Below, piece by piece: positions 11,663-21,334 of a DNA stretch of 64,000 bases; position 1 is the first letter of the stretch, and every line of letters begins with the position of its first letter. The DNA is from Legionella birminghamensis. Its GTDB lineage: Bacteria; Pseudomonadota; Gammaproteobacteria; Legionellales; Legionellaceae. Both the position numbers and the translations under genes were made by a program. The notes below the pieces were generated by a model. That model ran no database searches. It saw only the letters and a list, made by a program, of their open reading frames with translations, and was not told the origin of the DNA. The stretch covers positions 2,108,001-2,172,000 of the forward strand of contig NZ_UGNW01000001.1 of the NCBI RefSeq assembly GCF_900452515.1, given 5' to 3'.

Positions 11663-12653
11663 ACATTTGTTGAAAAAAAATAATCTAACTACTTTTGAGA
11701 TGATGGAAATTATGCGTGCCTGTATGGCTGGGGATCTATCTGACAGCCAGCTTGCCGCTTTTCTGACCCTCATGAGAATGAAGGGGGAAACCGTTGAGGA
11801 GCTGACTGCAGCAGCGCAAGTCATGATGGAAATGGCTCATACCATTGATTTAGGCGATAACCTTGTAGATATTGTCGGTACGGGGGGAGATGGAAAAAAT
11901 ACTTTCAATGTATCCACTGTAAGCAGTATTGTCGCATCGGCAGCTGGAGCGCGGGTGGCCAAACATGGAAACCGTTCTGTGTCCAGCAAAAGCGGCAGTA
12001 CTGATTTGCTCATGAAAGCCGGTATTACCCTGGAGATAGACGATAGCGATCTGCAACGGTGTATGCAGCAATATCAGTTGTGCTTTTTATATGCCCCGCA
12101 CTTTCATAAAGCCATGCAGGAAGCTAGAAAAGTACGTCAGGAATTAGGGATCAGAACTTTTTTCAATCTTCTTGGCCCTCTGGTCAATCCAGCAAGACCT
12201 AAAAGCCAGGTCGTTGGCGTTTTTGATAAAAAATGGCAAAAGCCACTGCTCGATGTGTTAGTGAATTTGGGCTGTGTACATGCCCTGGTGGTCTGTTCAA
12301 GAGATGGGCTGGATGAAATTAGTATCGCCGCCCCTACTGACGTGCTTGAATACCATAAGGGTGAATATTCAGAATGGACTATTGTTCCTGGACAATATCA
12401 TTGCGCACATAATCGTTTAGATGAGATTACTGTAAACTCAGCTGAAGAAAGTATGAGCCATATGTATAGTGTTTTAAATGGTGAAGTGAGCCCTTCCCGC
12501 GATATTATTTTACTGAACACTGCAGCAGCTTTATATTGCGCTGATGTTGTTGGCAGCTTCCAGGAAGGTATTTACGCGGCGGTCAATGCGATTGATAGTG
12601 GAGCGGCATTAGAGCGCTTGCAGCAGCTACAGGTATTTTCGCAAAATTTGTGA
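11640..12653 (+). CDS. trpD: Anthranilate phosphoribosyltransferase TrpD
   Basis: 337 residues, usual length. Key motifs are the PRPP-binding [17 protein letters not shown] near residues 79-95, [18 protein letters not shown] near 107-124 and [14 protein letters not shown] near 165-178. It joins anthranilate to PRPP in tryptophan synthesis. The long overlap with trpG points to coupled translation. Confidence 0.97.
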   Translation: MNITPYLEHLLKKNNLTTFEMMEIMRACMAGDLSDSQLAAFLTLMRMKGETVEELTAAAQVMMEMAHTIDLGDNLVDIVGTGGDGKNTFNVSTVSSIVASAAGARVAKHGNRSVSSKSGSTDLLMKAGITLEIDDSDLQRCMQQYQLCFLYAPHFHKAMQEARKVRQELGIRTFFNLLGPLVNPARPKSQVVGVFDKKWQKPLLDVLVNLGCVHALVVCSRDGLDEISIAAPTDVLEYHKGEYSEWTIVPGQYHCAHNRLDEITVNSAEESMSHMYSVLNGEVSPSRDIILLNTAAALYCADVVGSFQEGIYAAVNAIDSGAALERLQQLQVFSQNL

Positions 12654-12667
12654 AACAGGAAAAAAAT

Positions 12668-13444
12668 ATGTTAAGCGTATTAGATAAAATTGCAGAATAT
12701 AAACGAGGTGAAGTGGAACAGGCAAAACGCGAGCGTCCCCTTTCCACATTAAGAGAACAGCAGTCAGCCCCAACCCGGGATTTTGTAGCGGCGCTGCAAT
12801 CCCGGAAACCCTCAATTATTGCCGAGATTAAAAAAGCCTCTCCCAGCAAAGGGGTTATTCGGGAAGATTTTGACGTAGCTGAAATAGCTCGAATCTATGA
12901 AAAAAATGGCGCCAGCTGTTTATCAGTGCTCACCGATGAACATTTTTTTCAAGGTCAAGCGGTGAATCTTGAAATCGCGAAAGCCAATGCGTCCTGCCCG
13001 GTTTTGCGCAAGGATTTTATTATTGACAGTTACCAGATCGATGAAAGCCGTGCCTTAGGCGCAGATTGCATTCTCCTGATTGCAGCCATCCTTGATGATA
13101 TCCAGTTAAATGATTTTTGCCAGCAAGCCCAGGCATTGGACATGGCTGTATTGGTAGAAAGCCATACGCTTTCAGAGCTGCAACGTGCCCTCACCCTGCC
13201 AACACCCTTAATGGGCATTAATAATCGCAGCCTTCATAATTTTAAAACCAATATCGAAACAACTATTGAGTTATCGCGCCATATTCCTGCAGATAAACTT
13301 ATTATTACAGAAAGCGGCATTAACACGCATACAGATATACTAAAAATGCAGTCAGCTGGCGTTCATTATTTCCTGATTGGTGAAAGTCTGATGCGCAGTG
13401 ATGATATTGGTAAAAAATTACAGGAGTTGCTACATCAACACTAG
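12668..13444 (+). CDS. trpC: Indole-3-glycerol phosphate synthase TrpC
   Basis: 258-residue TIM barrel: [15 protein letters not shown] (phosphate/substrate lysine), [18 protein letters not shown] and [10 protein letters not shown], ending with [10 protein letters not shown]. It closes the indole ring in tryptophan synthesis. Monofunctional, without the fused TrpF of E. coli. I use the ATG at 12668, preceded by CAGGA at good spacing; a GTG overlapping the trpD stop at 12650 would add six residues of poor family fit. trpF, trpB and trpA are not in the window. Confidence 0.96.
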   Translation: MLSVLDKIAEYKRGEVEQAKRERPLSTLREQQSAPTRDFVAALQSRKPSIIAEIKKASPSKGVIREDFDVAEIARIYEKNGASCLSVLTDEHFFQGQAVNLEIAKANASCPVLRKDFIIDSYQIDESRALGADCILLIAAILDDIQLNDFCQQAQALDMAVLVESHTLSELQRALTLPTPLMGINNRSLHNFKTNIETTIELSRHIPADKLIITESGINTHTDILKMQSAGVHYFLIGESLMRSDDIGKKLQELLHQH

Positions 13445-13448
13445 AAGA

Positions 13449-13491
13449 CTGGATACACTAGGCCAGATGAGCTATGTCGAAGTGTATCCAG
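13449..13491. terminator. Hairpin between convergent trpC and effector gene
   Basis: An 11-bp inverted repeat, CTGGATACACT (13449-13459) and AGTGTATCCAG (13481-13491), lies five bases after the trpC stop and 20 bases before the stop of the converging gene. A T-rich run is lacking on both sides, so a bidirectional transcription end is an inference from placement. The 21-base loop is long. Confidence 0.4.
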
Positions 13492-13510
13492 AACCAACCC
13501 CGGCTGGCAA

Positions 13511-16500
13511 TTAACTTTGTTCAAAACCAAATCCGGAATTATTCAAATCCGCCGCCAGCACTTTAGGTGCTCCTTTTATTATATTAAAAAATCCGCTATG
13601 CCGTTTTGTACGTCTTTGAGATTCGTTACCGTTTTTTTCACCTGTCGAATCAGCGGTCCTAGAATTGTCCACACTATCGCTTTTATTTAGCACTGTACTT
13701 AAATTTAAACTGCTGGCAGACGATTTCGCGACAGGATTAAGACGTTCGTTCGCTTGACTGATGAAGTTATCAAACCTCTTTTTTGCTTTAACCAATTGGT
13801 TAACTGGAATGTAATGCCGAACGATAGTCTTCGGGTTTGCGGGGTAGCGCTCCGTATAATAAAGCCGGGTAATTTGCCAAACCCTGTCGAGTGTCTTCCC
13901 TAATTGTGCGTATAGTTTTTTTGCTTCAAGGGTTTGTTTCATTAAACCAGCCTGGTTACCCTCCAGTTTTTTCTCCACTTCTGTCAGCTTACAATCGAAC
14001 CAGGTCAATAAAAAACTGCCAATATCATAGACCTCAATTCGCTTACCGCCAGAAATAATTACAGGAATGTAACTAAATTTCAAACGTTCGTTCATTTGAT
14101 CCAGAAAACTATGCAGCTCTCCAGTGGCCTCAATGGTCTCTACAAGTAGGTTATCCTTAGGAAGTCTCTGTAATTTCAGTGATAAGGCGTAGAGTTCTTC
14201 TTCATCAATGTCAAAGGAATTTTCGAGAATCGACTGCCTGAAATCGGTATGACTTATTTGGGGAAAAAAGCGGATTAGCGCCTTAAGTTTCAAAATTGGA
14301 AATAATACTCTGCCACTTGACTCACAATGGGCTAACAATTTACTTCCATCGCTGCGAGGTAAAGACTCCTTGGTATTTGTTAATTCAGTCATCATCCTGC
14401 CGAGGAAAAATAACGTCGTTTTATACTGGCTGGCAATGTCAGCTCGTTCCTTGATGCCATGGGTACCATCGGTCAGTTTACTGATTTCTTTTAAAATATT
14501 GGAACTTTCAGGACTCAGAGCCTTAAAATGTCTCTTAAGTCTGTCGATTGTTAAATGTGAAAAAACACTGGCAAGAACCATCAAATGCTCTAGATCAGGA
14601 TATTGCTCCCCTGCAAGCGGACATAGCTCCTTGCCAACTGATGCCAATAACTCTAGTGCGGGTACCAACTTTTCGGGATTCTCAAACAATTTACTAATAA
14701 AAAACCGCATTAACAGGTTAAATTGACCAATACCTTCAGATAAAAGATCAGAACGTGGTGCCTGCCCTTCTTTTGGAAGTTCATATTTGTATAATTGCTG
14801 TAATGAGACTGCTTGATAAAAACTGATAATTCGAAGTCTCAGTTCGTATGCAATTAATTGTGCTGTGGCATTGCACTGAGCTTTCAGAGTTTTTTCTTTT
14901 TTCGAAAAGCCAATGCTGGCCTGCAATAATTTTTCCTTCTGTTTGATCCCTTGATCGATAAGACATTCAAATGAGATATTCGGTCTGCGTTTCAAAAACC
15001 ACTGATTTAACAAATCGTAATTTGAAATAAAGGACTCGGAATAAAACTTCTGATTGACGGTTATCAATTGCTGAAGGATAGATCTGACTCTTTTTCGTAC
15101 AAAACCAGGTTCACTTCCTTCCTCAAAACCGCGATGAATAAATTGATTCGCTTTTTCGATTAAATGGCTCTGGGTAAAAAACTCATTCGCGTTATAGAGC
15201 ATCAATTGGAATATTAGCAGGTTACCAGCAAGAATTTGCCGACTGTCAAATTTGTTATATAACTCATTTAATACAGTCAGAATTTCCTCCAGAGAATAAA
15301 GCACCTGGAGACCAATTATACTGGAGAGAATCGTATCGAATTCTACCTGCCAATTTTTACTGAGGTGGCCTTTACTGGTCAGAATAAACAAAGCTTCCCT
15401 GAGGTGTAGCTTGCTATCGAGTTCTTTAGCTGTTAAAGCATTATTTGCGTCCTTAGATAGTTTTTTTCGAATGAGCCCGGACGCTGCAGGACTCAGTTCT
15501 CTGGCAGGATGGTCTGTTTTAATTTTTGTACGATCTATTTTCAAATTCGTAATTGCTGCATCCGCCTTGGGTGGAGTGATGAGCTGGTACATCAGCTGTG
15601 AGGTCAAATCATTATTTACAGTCAGTAATTCTTCATACTTTTTTTGTGCATACTGATTCAGCTCCTCAAAGTACTGAACTGCGCAGTGGTGAGCGTCAAA
15701 CAGAGTAAACAGATCGCCCAGTAATTCGCCTTTATCTTTTAAGTTAGACTCAGTGAATAATGCCTGCAAACTTTTACTGATACTTTGTTTATCATTTTCA
15801 AGCATACGCTCAAACTCACGATAAACAATGCTTTTGCTCATTTGCCAGCGAGGTGTTAATTGTATTTGAGCGGGTGACTCCGCCTTTCCTCCGGAAAAGC
15901 TTTGAGAAGGGGTGCTTCCTCGGGGCGAGAGAGGATCTTCTAATTCACTACTACGATTTGAGCATAGCGGGGATGATGTAAACGAGGATGAAAAAGATGA
16001 CGATGAAAAAGATAAAGATACGGATAAGGAATTGCTAATCGAATCATAGGAGGCTGAGGAACATACTGCAGACTCGCGTCGGCTCGATAAAAATAATGTA
16101 GGATACTTTTCATGAAAAGCATCCGAATTCTGTTTTCGATTCGCTGGCAGTAGACCAATTGGCTCTAATTTAATCTGTGATATTGCATGCTTTACTTTCT
16201 CATCGTTACCAGCCAGGTCTTCAGCAGACTGACCTTGCGCATTTTTTGCCTCTTTATTTACTTCACTGGTAGTTAAGTTGAAACAAGAGATAGCCCAAAG
16301 CTGCTTATAATATACTGAGACCAAATAGGGAGTAAAACCTCCAATATTAGCGGAATTAACAATATCCCGCAGATGGCTTAATAAAAGACTGAGGATGGCT
16401 GAATGGGATCTCTCTTTTTTCGCCAGAAGATGAAGTATTGTATTGCCTTCTTGATCACCGGGAACAGTTGTCTGGATATTTATTTTAAACGAATCATACA

Positions 16501-16828
16501 ACAAAAAATGTTCCAATAGTTTGATTCTTTTTATTTCTGCTTTTACATCTTTCTCATCGGATACCTGAAGTTTGACATTCGGAATATTATCCGAATCAAT
16601 TAATGAATGTAGAATTGACCAGCAGAACCTGGGATGAGCAAACAAATCTTCTAATAATTTGACTTTGACAACACCTTCTGCCCTATTCATATAGATATAG
16701 TGTATAGCATCTAATAATAATGTTTGATCTTTTGTAAAAGCAGTAACAAAGGCCTTTAAAACATCTTCTTCCTTCGCTTTTTTCCCATTTTTTGGCACAA
16801 CAAGTTCGATGATGTCGTTGAATTTCAT
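13511..16828 (-). CDS. Ankyrin-repeat and RasGEF-domain protein, candidate Dot/Icm effector
   Basis: 1105 residues, no signal peptide or membrane segment. Residues 125-215 contain degenerate ankyrin units (GNTILHLLAKKERSHSAILSLLL and the following GGFTPYLVSVYYKQLWAISCF). Residues 250-320 are a Ser-rich linker. Residues 650-890 read like a CDC25-type Ras guanine exchange domain: ATAQLIAYELRLRIISFYQ, then FNLLMRFFISKLF, LEHLMVLASVFSHLTIDRLK and TTLFFLGRMMTELT, in the order and spacing of the family (helices equivalent to LTxxEF, the R-x-x-I-I-x-K-F-I helix, NFN-x-x-x-A-I-x-x-L-x-x-x-x-I-x-R-L and PF-L-G). A REM-like helical part may occupy 470-610. RasGEF domains are rare in bacteria; L. pneumophila LegG2 is a known example. 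The eukaryotic target and translocation are inferences. Confidence 0.75.
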   Translation of the reverse strand: MKFNDIIELVVPKNGKKAKEEDVLKAFVTAFTKDQTLLLDAIHYIYMNRAEGVVKVKLLEDLFAHPRFCWSILHSLIDSDNIPNVKLQVSDEKDVKAEIKRIKLLEHFLLYDSFKINIQTTVPGDQEGNTILHLLAKKERSHSAILSLLLSHLRDIVNSANIGGFTPYLVSVYYKQLWAISCFNLTTSEVNKEAKNAQGQSAEDLAGNDEKVKHAISQIKLEPIGLLPANRKQNSDAFHEKYPTLFLSSRRESAVCSSASYDSISNSLSVSLSFSSSSFSSSFTSSPLCSNRSSELEDPLSPRGSTPSQSFSGGKAESPAQIQLTPRWQMSKSIVYREFERMLENDKQSISKSLQALFTESNLKDKGELLGDLFTLFDAHHCAVQYFEELNQYAQKKYEELLTVNNDLTSQLMYQLITPPKADAAITNLKIDRTKIKTDHPARELSPAASGLIRKKLSKDANNALTAKELDSKLHLREALFILTSKGHLSKNWQVEFDTILSSIIGLQVLYSLEEILTVLNELYNKFDSRQILAGNLLIFQLMLYNANEFFTQSHLIEKANQFIHRGFEEGSEPGFVRKRVRSILQQLITVNQKFYSESFISNYDLLNQWFLKRRPNISFECLIDQGIKQKEKLLQASIGFSKKEKTLKAQCNATAQLIAYELRLRIISFYQAVSLQQLYKYELPKEGQAPRSDLLSEGIGQFNLLMRFFISKLFENPEKLVPALELLASVGKELCPLAGEQYPDLEHLMVLASVFSHLTIDRLKRHFKALSPESSNILKEISKLTDGTHGIKERADIASQYKTTLFFLGRMMTELTNTKESLPRSDGSKLLAHCESSGRVLFPILKLKALIRFFPQISHTDFRQSILENSFDIDEEELYALSLKLQRLPKDNLLVETIEATGELHSFLDQMNERLKFSYIPVIISGGKRIEVYDIGSFLLTWFDCKLTEVEKKLEGNQAGLMKQTLEAKKLYAQLGKTLDRVWQITRLYYTERYPANPKTIVRHYIPVNQLVKAKKRFDNFISQANERLNPVAKSSASSLNLSTVLNKSDSVDNSRTADSTGEKNGNESQRRTKRHSGFFNIIKGAPKVLAADLNNSGFGFEQS

Positions 16829-17042
16829 GCAATTTTCCCTAAACTTCAGTCTATATTTTTGATCAAAATATAGATTTAATGATTGAGCTTTAAACCTTTT
16901 CTAACTTATCACGCTGAAAAATTTTTAGCAAGATGCCTTTATTTTTTACAACCACTAACTGGGTGATAGATAACTAGGGAATTCGCGAAAATCTACGCTA
17001 GCAAGCCTTTGAATTTATGATAAAGTTTATCTGAAAACCAAT

Positions 17043-18743
17043 TCATTCCTGAGCAAAAATAGTCTCTAATAATTTTAAATATTGCTCACCATTTTCTTTT
17101 TCTAAAAAATAGGATTGAATAAATAAATCCAGACAAGCTTTCTTGGCAATTGGTGGCTTTCCTTGCTGCACTTCAATAGCCAAACTTATTGCCGCCATTA
17201 ACGCAGCCATTTTCTCTACGATTTCTTTGATATGCAATGTTTGCTGTTCATTTGAAAGGGATTTTAGAAAAATAAAATGTGTTTTGAGAGAAATAATTTG
17301 CTTATTGAATAGTTCCTTATACCTTGTTTTTTTTATTTTTTCCAGCAGACTTCGCAAATGATCAAGGAAAATTTCATCCACCTCAAAGCGCAGAATATCA
17401 CGCAGAATCTGCATCCACAGTGTAAAATGGGTACCCTCCCAGTTCTCACAAACAATGCAGTCTCTGAGCAAACGAGGCAGCGAAGAGAAGCTTTCAATTG
17501 TACCATTTCCTGCCAGAACATCCAGACAATGATGAATGTGTTCCACGGCATGTTTGGCAGTAAAATACTTGTTAAGATTAGCCAAGGTTCTAAGTAAATA
17601 TTTTTGTTTTTCATCGATGGCATTTTCTGATTTACTGTCAAAACTGTCCTGCAGATCCACCATATGAAACGAGCTGGCCAGCATGGCCATCAAGTCTGCC
17701 TTTATGCGGGCCAGGTGTTCTTTTACCAGAGGGTAGGCAATAATTTTTCTTCCAAAAGCCTCTCGATTGCAAGCATAATAATAGGCAATCTGGTAGGCTC
17801 GACGGGTCATCCCGAGAACAGAAAAAGCATTAAATAGTCTTGAGAGGTGAAGTACATTTTCCATGACCAGATGAATGCCATCATTGGCATTACCAATCAA
17901 ATAAGCGAGAGCGCCTTCAAAATCAATTTCAGCTGTAGCCATTGAGCGAGTGCCAATTTTTTGCTTCAATCTTCTGAGCTTATATCGATTATCTGTATCG
18001 TCATCCAGTTTGGCCGGGACCATGAATAAACTCAAGCCCTTAGTTCCGGAGGCCTGAGGATTAGTCCTGGCCGTTAATAGGATAAGATCTGCGTTGGCAT
18101 TTGAACAGAACCATTTCTCCCCTACAATTCGCCAGCTTTTCTTCTCATCCTGAAAAGCAATGGTTGCATTGGCACCTACATCGGAACCACCCTGGATTTC
18201 AGTTAAAAACTGTGCACCTGTAAAATTATGAGTAAATGAGGGCGCGAGTAGTTTTTCCATGTAGAAATCATTATTTTTCAAGGGGCTTTTAGTCAAGATA
18301 CGAATAATCCCGGCTGAGCAGGCAATCGGGCAATTATGCCCTGCTTCTCCCGCATGCGATGAAAGAATGAAAAGAGCCAGTGTTTTTTTCATTTGACCTG
18401 GATGACGCAGGAACTCCATTAAACCGGTGCTGTAAATGATATCACCAGCCTGCACATAGGAGGGGTGGTGGATCACCCGATCATGTCGCTCGCCTATTGA
18501 ATTAAATTGACTTAACTCAGGGAGATTCTCATTGAGGTTATTTTCAGCAACAACAGGTTCTAATTCAGCAGCAACCCGATTGGCAAACTGTTTGAGCTGT
18601 TCAATAAACTGTAGGTCGTCTGCGAAGAGTATGGAATAAGAATGCATCAGGCATGAATTACTGCGTAAAATTCTTGATTTTAACTGCTCATTCCACTGCT
18701 TAAGCGCATCCCTGGCTTTATTGTAAACTGACTGGCTGTCCAT
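17043..18743 (-). CDS. Acyl-CoA dehydrogenase family protein, AidB-like
   Basis: 566-residue flavoprotein of the acyl-CoA dehydrogenase fold. FLTEIQGGSDVGANAT near residues 178-193 and WRIVGEKWFCSNANADL are the FAD/substrate signatures; NREAFGRKIIAYPLVKEHLA and LPRLLRDCIVCENWEGTH follow in the C-terminal helical domain. The TE-x-QGGSDV form and the WEGT motif resemble the AidB/isovaleryl group more than short-chain enzymes. The C-terminal 110 residues are an extra helical extension, also AidB-like. Substrate is unknown. The gene is alone between two gaps of about 210 and 290 bases; the gap 18744-19037 holds nothing I recognise. Confidence 0.82.
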   Translation of the reverse strand: MDSQSVYNKARDALKQWNEQLKSRILRSNSCLMHSYSILFADDLQFIEQLKQFANRVAAELEPVVAENNLNENLPELSQFNSIGERHDRVIHHPSYVQAGDIIYSTGLMEFLRHPGQMKKTLALFILSSHAGEAGHNCPIACSAGIIRILTKSPLKNNDFYMEKLLAPSFTHNFTGAQFLTEIQGGSDVGANATIAFQDEKKSWRIVGEKWFCSNANADLILLTARTNPQASGTKGLSLFMVPAKLDDDTDNRYKLRRLKQKIGTRSMATAEIDFEGALAYLIGNANDGIHLVMENVLHLSRLFNAFSVLGMTRRAYQIAYYYACNREAFGRKIIAYPLVKEHLARIKADLMAMLASSFHMVDLQDSFDSKSENAIDEKQKYLLRTLANLNKYFTAKHAVEHIHHCLDVLAGNGTIESFSSLPRLLRDCIVCENWEGTHFTLWMQILRDILRFEVDEIFLDHLRSLLEKIKKTRYKELFNKQIISLKTHFIFLKSLSNEQQTLHIKEIVEKMAALMAAISLAIEVQQGKPPIAKKACLDLFIQSYFLEKENGEQYLKLLETIFAQE

Positions 18744-19037
18744 GCAAGCTCCCTGCTCAATTCTTCTGCCTATACTAGATAATAGGTCATCTTATCCGAG
18801 TACTGTATGGAAGCAAATGGAAAGCTCCTCCGAAAGGAAAAAAAATTTGAGGGATAGGCAGATGAGGAGATCAAGACCCATGTTATGTCTCGGCAGCAAG
18901 TGTTTGAGTGGATGGATCACTTGAAAATTGTTGATTGCGGCACACTGCTGGCTTTGAATTGGTTTCGCCGCATCTACCATAAGTTGACGCGATAGAAGCT
19001 TGCTCCTTGCAATCAATAACCCTCATTCGACCCTGCC

Positions 19038-19385
19038 CTACTTACATTCTATTTTACCATTCTCAAACTGCAGCTGATGACCACCAAAGTCAGCGAAAAA
19101 TTGTCCCTGCCAGGATTTTGATTGTTTTTCCCATTGTGCTGAAATAAATAATCGCGGGCGTGACTTGTCTTCACTGTCCATCGCTATTAGAAGAAGATTG
19201 TCATCCCGCATGCTAAATGCGGTGGTTTTAACCTCATAAGGAAAATCAACTTCCGGCAAGCTGTCGCTCTTGCCGTCAAGAGTAAATTGGATGCCCCCTG
19301 CTAACCCCGGCATTGAACAACTGAGCGTTTTCTCTGAAGCAAAAACGGTCATGGGAAAAAGCAATAGTACTATCAGTAATTTCAT
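19038..19385 (-). CDS. Small predicted periplasmic protein, unknown function
   Basis: 115 residues beginning with a clear signal peptide (KLLIVLLLFPMTVFASEK); a start further upstream in the same frame would give a basic non-signal extension, so I take the ATG at 19385. The mature part contains two cysteines (SCSMPGLAGG and the C-terminal IECK) that could pair, and beta-type segments. No family recognised. It starts one base after the hemerythrin gene's stop, so the two are probably co-transcribed. Confidence 0.65.
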   Translation of the reverse strand: MKLLIVLLLFPMTVFASEKTLSCSMPGLAGGIQFTLDGKSDSLPEVDFPYEVKTTAFSMRDDNLLLIAMDSEDKSRPRLFISAQWEKQSKSWQGQFFADFGGHQLQFENGKIECK

Positions 19386-19386
19386 A

Positions 19387-19941
19387 TTAATGCGGCCCAT
19401 TTGTCCTGCTGTGATTGCTAATAAACGTTTTACTGGCAGGCCTAATCGGATGCTTTTCCATTTTATTTTTGACTGACGCCTCTTTTTCATGGGCCTTCTT
19501 ATCCAGCCAAACCAAAAACATTCCTTTCAGATAATGCATTTTTTCTTTTATAATGATGGCATCCTTATCTGAAATAACTTTTTTAGCTTTTCTGAAAATC
19601 TCACCCTCTTCTTCCTTCACATGATGCTCTACTATTTCTTTTAACTTTAACACTGCCTCTGGCCATTGCTCACTGCCCCAGGCGTTATCAATAATATTAA
19701 TCTGTTCCTCAATTTCCAGATGTTCCTTTTTCCCATGCGAAGCAATATCGCTGGTTAAGGGATGCTGCGCTAAAACTTTATAAAAAGTCTCCTGCTCAGA
19801 ATGGGCATGAACTAATAACTCTTTTGAAATTAAAGTGACTATCTCATGCTGTCGTTTTAATAAACTTGTTTTTTCAAATAATTTGAACAAATGATTAACT
19901 TTTTCATGATCCATTTTCAAATAATCATAAATATCCATCAT
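19387..19941 (-). CDS. Hemerythrin HHE-domain protein
   Basis: 184 residues with a four-helix hemerythrin-like domain. Candidate iron ligands are visible: MDHEKVNHLF, HAHSEQETFY, HGKKEHLEIEEQ and HHVKEEEGEIF. Such proteins bind a diiron centre that senses or carries O2, or deals with NO or iron-sulfur repair; the role here is unknown. A Lys/His-rich tail of about 45 residues follows the domain. Two adjacent ATG codons follow GGAGATT, leaving the start uncertain by one residue. It lies 6 nt after the alcohol dehydrogenase gene, implying one transcript. Confidence 0.85.
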   Translation of the reverse strand: MMDIYDYLKMDHEKVNHLFKLFEKTSLLKRQHEIVTLISKELLVHAHSEQETFYKVLAQHPLTSDIASHGKKEHLEIEEQINIIDNAWGSEQWPEAVLKLKEIVEHHVKEEEGEIFRKAKKVISDKDAIIIKEKMHYLKGMFLVWLDKKAHEKEASVKNKMEKHPIRPASKTFISNHSRTNGPH

Positions 19942-19947
19942 AATCTC

Positions 19948-21120
19948 CTAAGGGGTCATCACTACTTTAATGCAACCGTCTGATTTTTCGGCAAAGTGTT
20001 TGTAAGCATCAGGGGCTTCATTTAAGCGAATGCGATGCGTAATGATTTTAGAAGGGTCAATTTCTCCTTCCATAATTTTTTTAAGGAGAAGCGGCATGTA
20101 TTTTTGAACATGGGTCTGGCCCATTTTAAATGTTAACCCCTTATTCATGGCTGCACCGAAAGGGATATTATCCAGAGCATCAAGATAAACGCCCGGCATG
20201 GAAATTGTGCCTGCTTTACCACAACATTTGATTGCCTCTCTCAGGACATGGGCCCTGTCAGTGGCTAGATAGGTCATTTGCTTTACCCTGTCGATGATTG
20301 AATCAAAACTGGGGCCAACATGCGCCTCGCAGCCAACAGCATCAATACAGCGCTCCGGCCCAAGGCCTCTCGTCATCACCATTAAGGCATCAAACACATC
20401 CTCTTCTTTAAAATTGATTGTTTCTGCATTGCCCAGTGTTTCAGCTAGAGTTAAACGTTCAGCAACACAATCAATAGCAATAACGCGCCCTGCCCCAAGC
20501 ATCCAGGCACTTTGAATGGCAAACTGGCCGACAGGGCCGCAGCCCCAGACGGCAACCGTATCCCCTGGCTGGATATCGCAATTTTCTGCAGCCATATAAC
20601 CGGTAGGGAAAATATCCGATAGAAACAGGAGTTTCTCGTCTTCAATATCCTCAGGGACTTTAATAGGACCTACTGTAGCGAAGGGAACCCGCACATACTG
20701 CGCCTGCCCCCCGGGAAAACCGCCTAATAAATGGGAATAGCCAAACATACCAGCGGGAGATTGCCCCATTTGCTGCCTTGCCATTTCAGCATTAGGGTTG
20801 GAGAGCTCGCAGCAGGCGAATAACTTTTTTTTGCAGAATTGACACTTGCCACAGGAAATGGTGAAGGGAACAACCACCTTGTCGCCGATTTTGAGCTTCT
20901 TGTTTGCAGCACCTAGTTCGACAACTTCCCCCATAAACTCATGCCCCAGCACATCACCCGATTCCATGCTTGGCATCATTCCATCATACAAATGCAGATC
21001 AGAGCCGCAGATTGCTGAGGCCGTTACACGAATTATCGCGTCCTGGTCGTTTATTATCTTGGGATCAGCCACTTGTTCAACGCGAACGTCCTTTTTTCCA
21101 TGCCAACAGAGTGCTTTCAT
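19948..21120 (-). CDS. Zinc-dependent alcohol dehydrogenase family protein
   Basis: 390-residue medium-chain dehydrogenase. Catalytic zinc site: [11 protein letters not shown] and [12 protein letters not shown]; structural zinc lobe: [17 protein letters not shown]; Rossmann motif [13 protein letters not shown] near residue 190. The insertion around residues 110-135 and the long C-terminal half resemble the glutathione-independent formaldehyde dehydrogenase-like branch. Substrate cannot be told from sequence. First gene of an apparent three-gene transcript with the hemerythrin and small periplasmic protein. Confidence 0.88.
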   Translation of the reverse strand: MKALCWHGKKDVRVEQVADPKIINDQDAIIRVTASAICGSDLHLYDGMMPSMESGDVLGHEFMGEVVELGAANKKLKIGDKVVVPFTISCGKCQFCKKKLFACCELSNPNAEMARQQMGQSPAGMFGYSHLLGGFPGGQAQYVRVPFATVGPIKVPEDIEDEKLLFLSDIFPTGYMAAENCDIQPGDTVAVWGCGPVGQFAIQSAWMLGAGRVIAIDCVAERLTLAETLGNAETINFKEEDVFDALMVMTRGLGPERCIDAVGCEAHVGPSFDSIIDRVKQMTYLATDRAHVLREAIKCCGKAGTISMPGVYLDALDNIPFGAAMNKGLTFKMGQTHVQKYMPLLLKKIMEGEIDPSKIITHRIRLNEAPDAYKHFAEKSDGCIKVVMTP

Positions 21121-21334
21121 TCTAATTTCCTTATCAACTGAGTCCAGTGGAAGTTACAATCTTTAACAGGAATAAAAATTAACTGTGGAACTAAAATGGA
21201 GTAACTTGATCCATGATCTTATCTTTAACAAATAGGATATTTTTTGAGTTATTGCAACATCGGGCTAAAAAGTATACTGTGGAAGATTAGCTTCATGCCA
21301 GGCAGTGATTGAATAACCATTGAGATCATAAATT

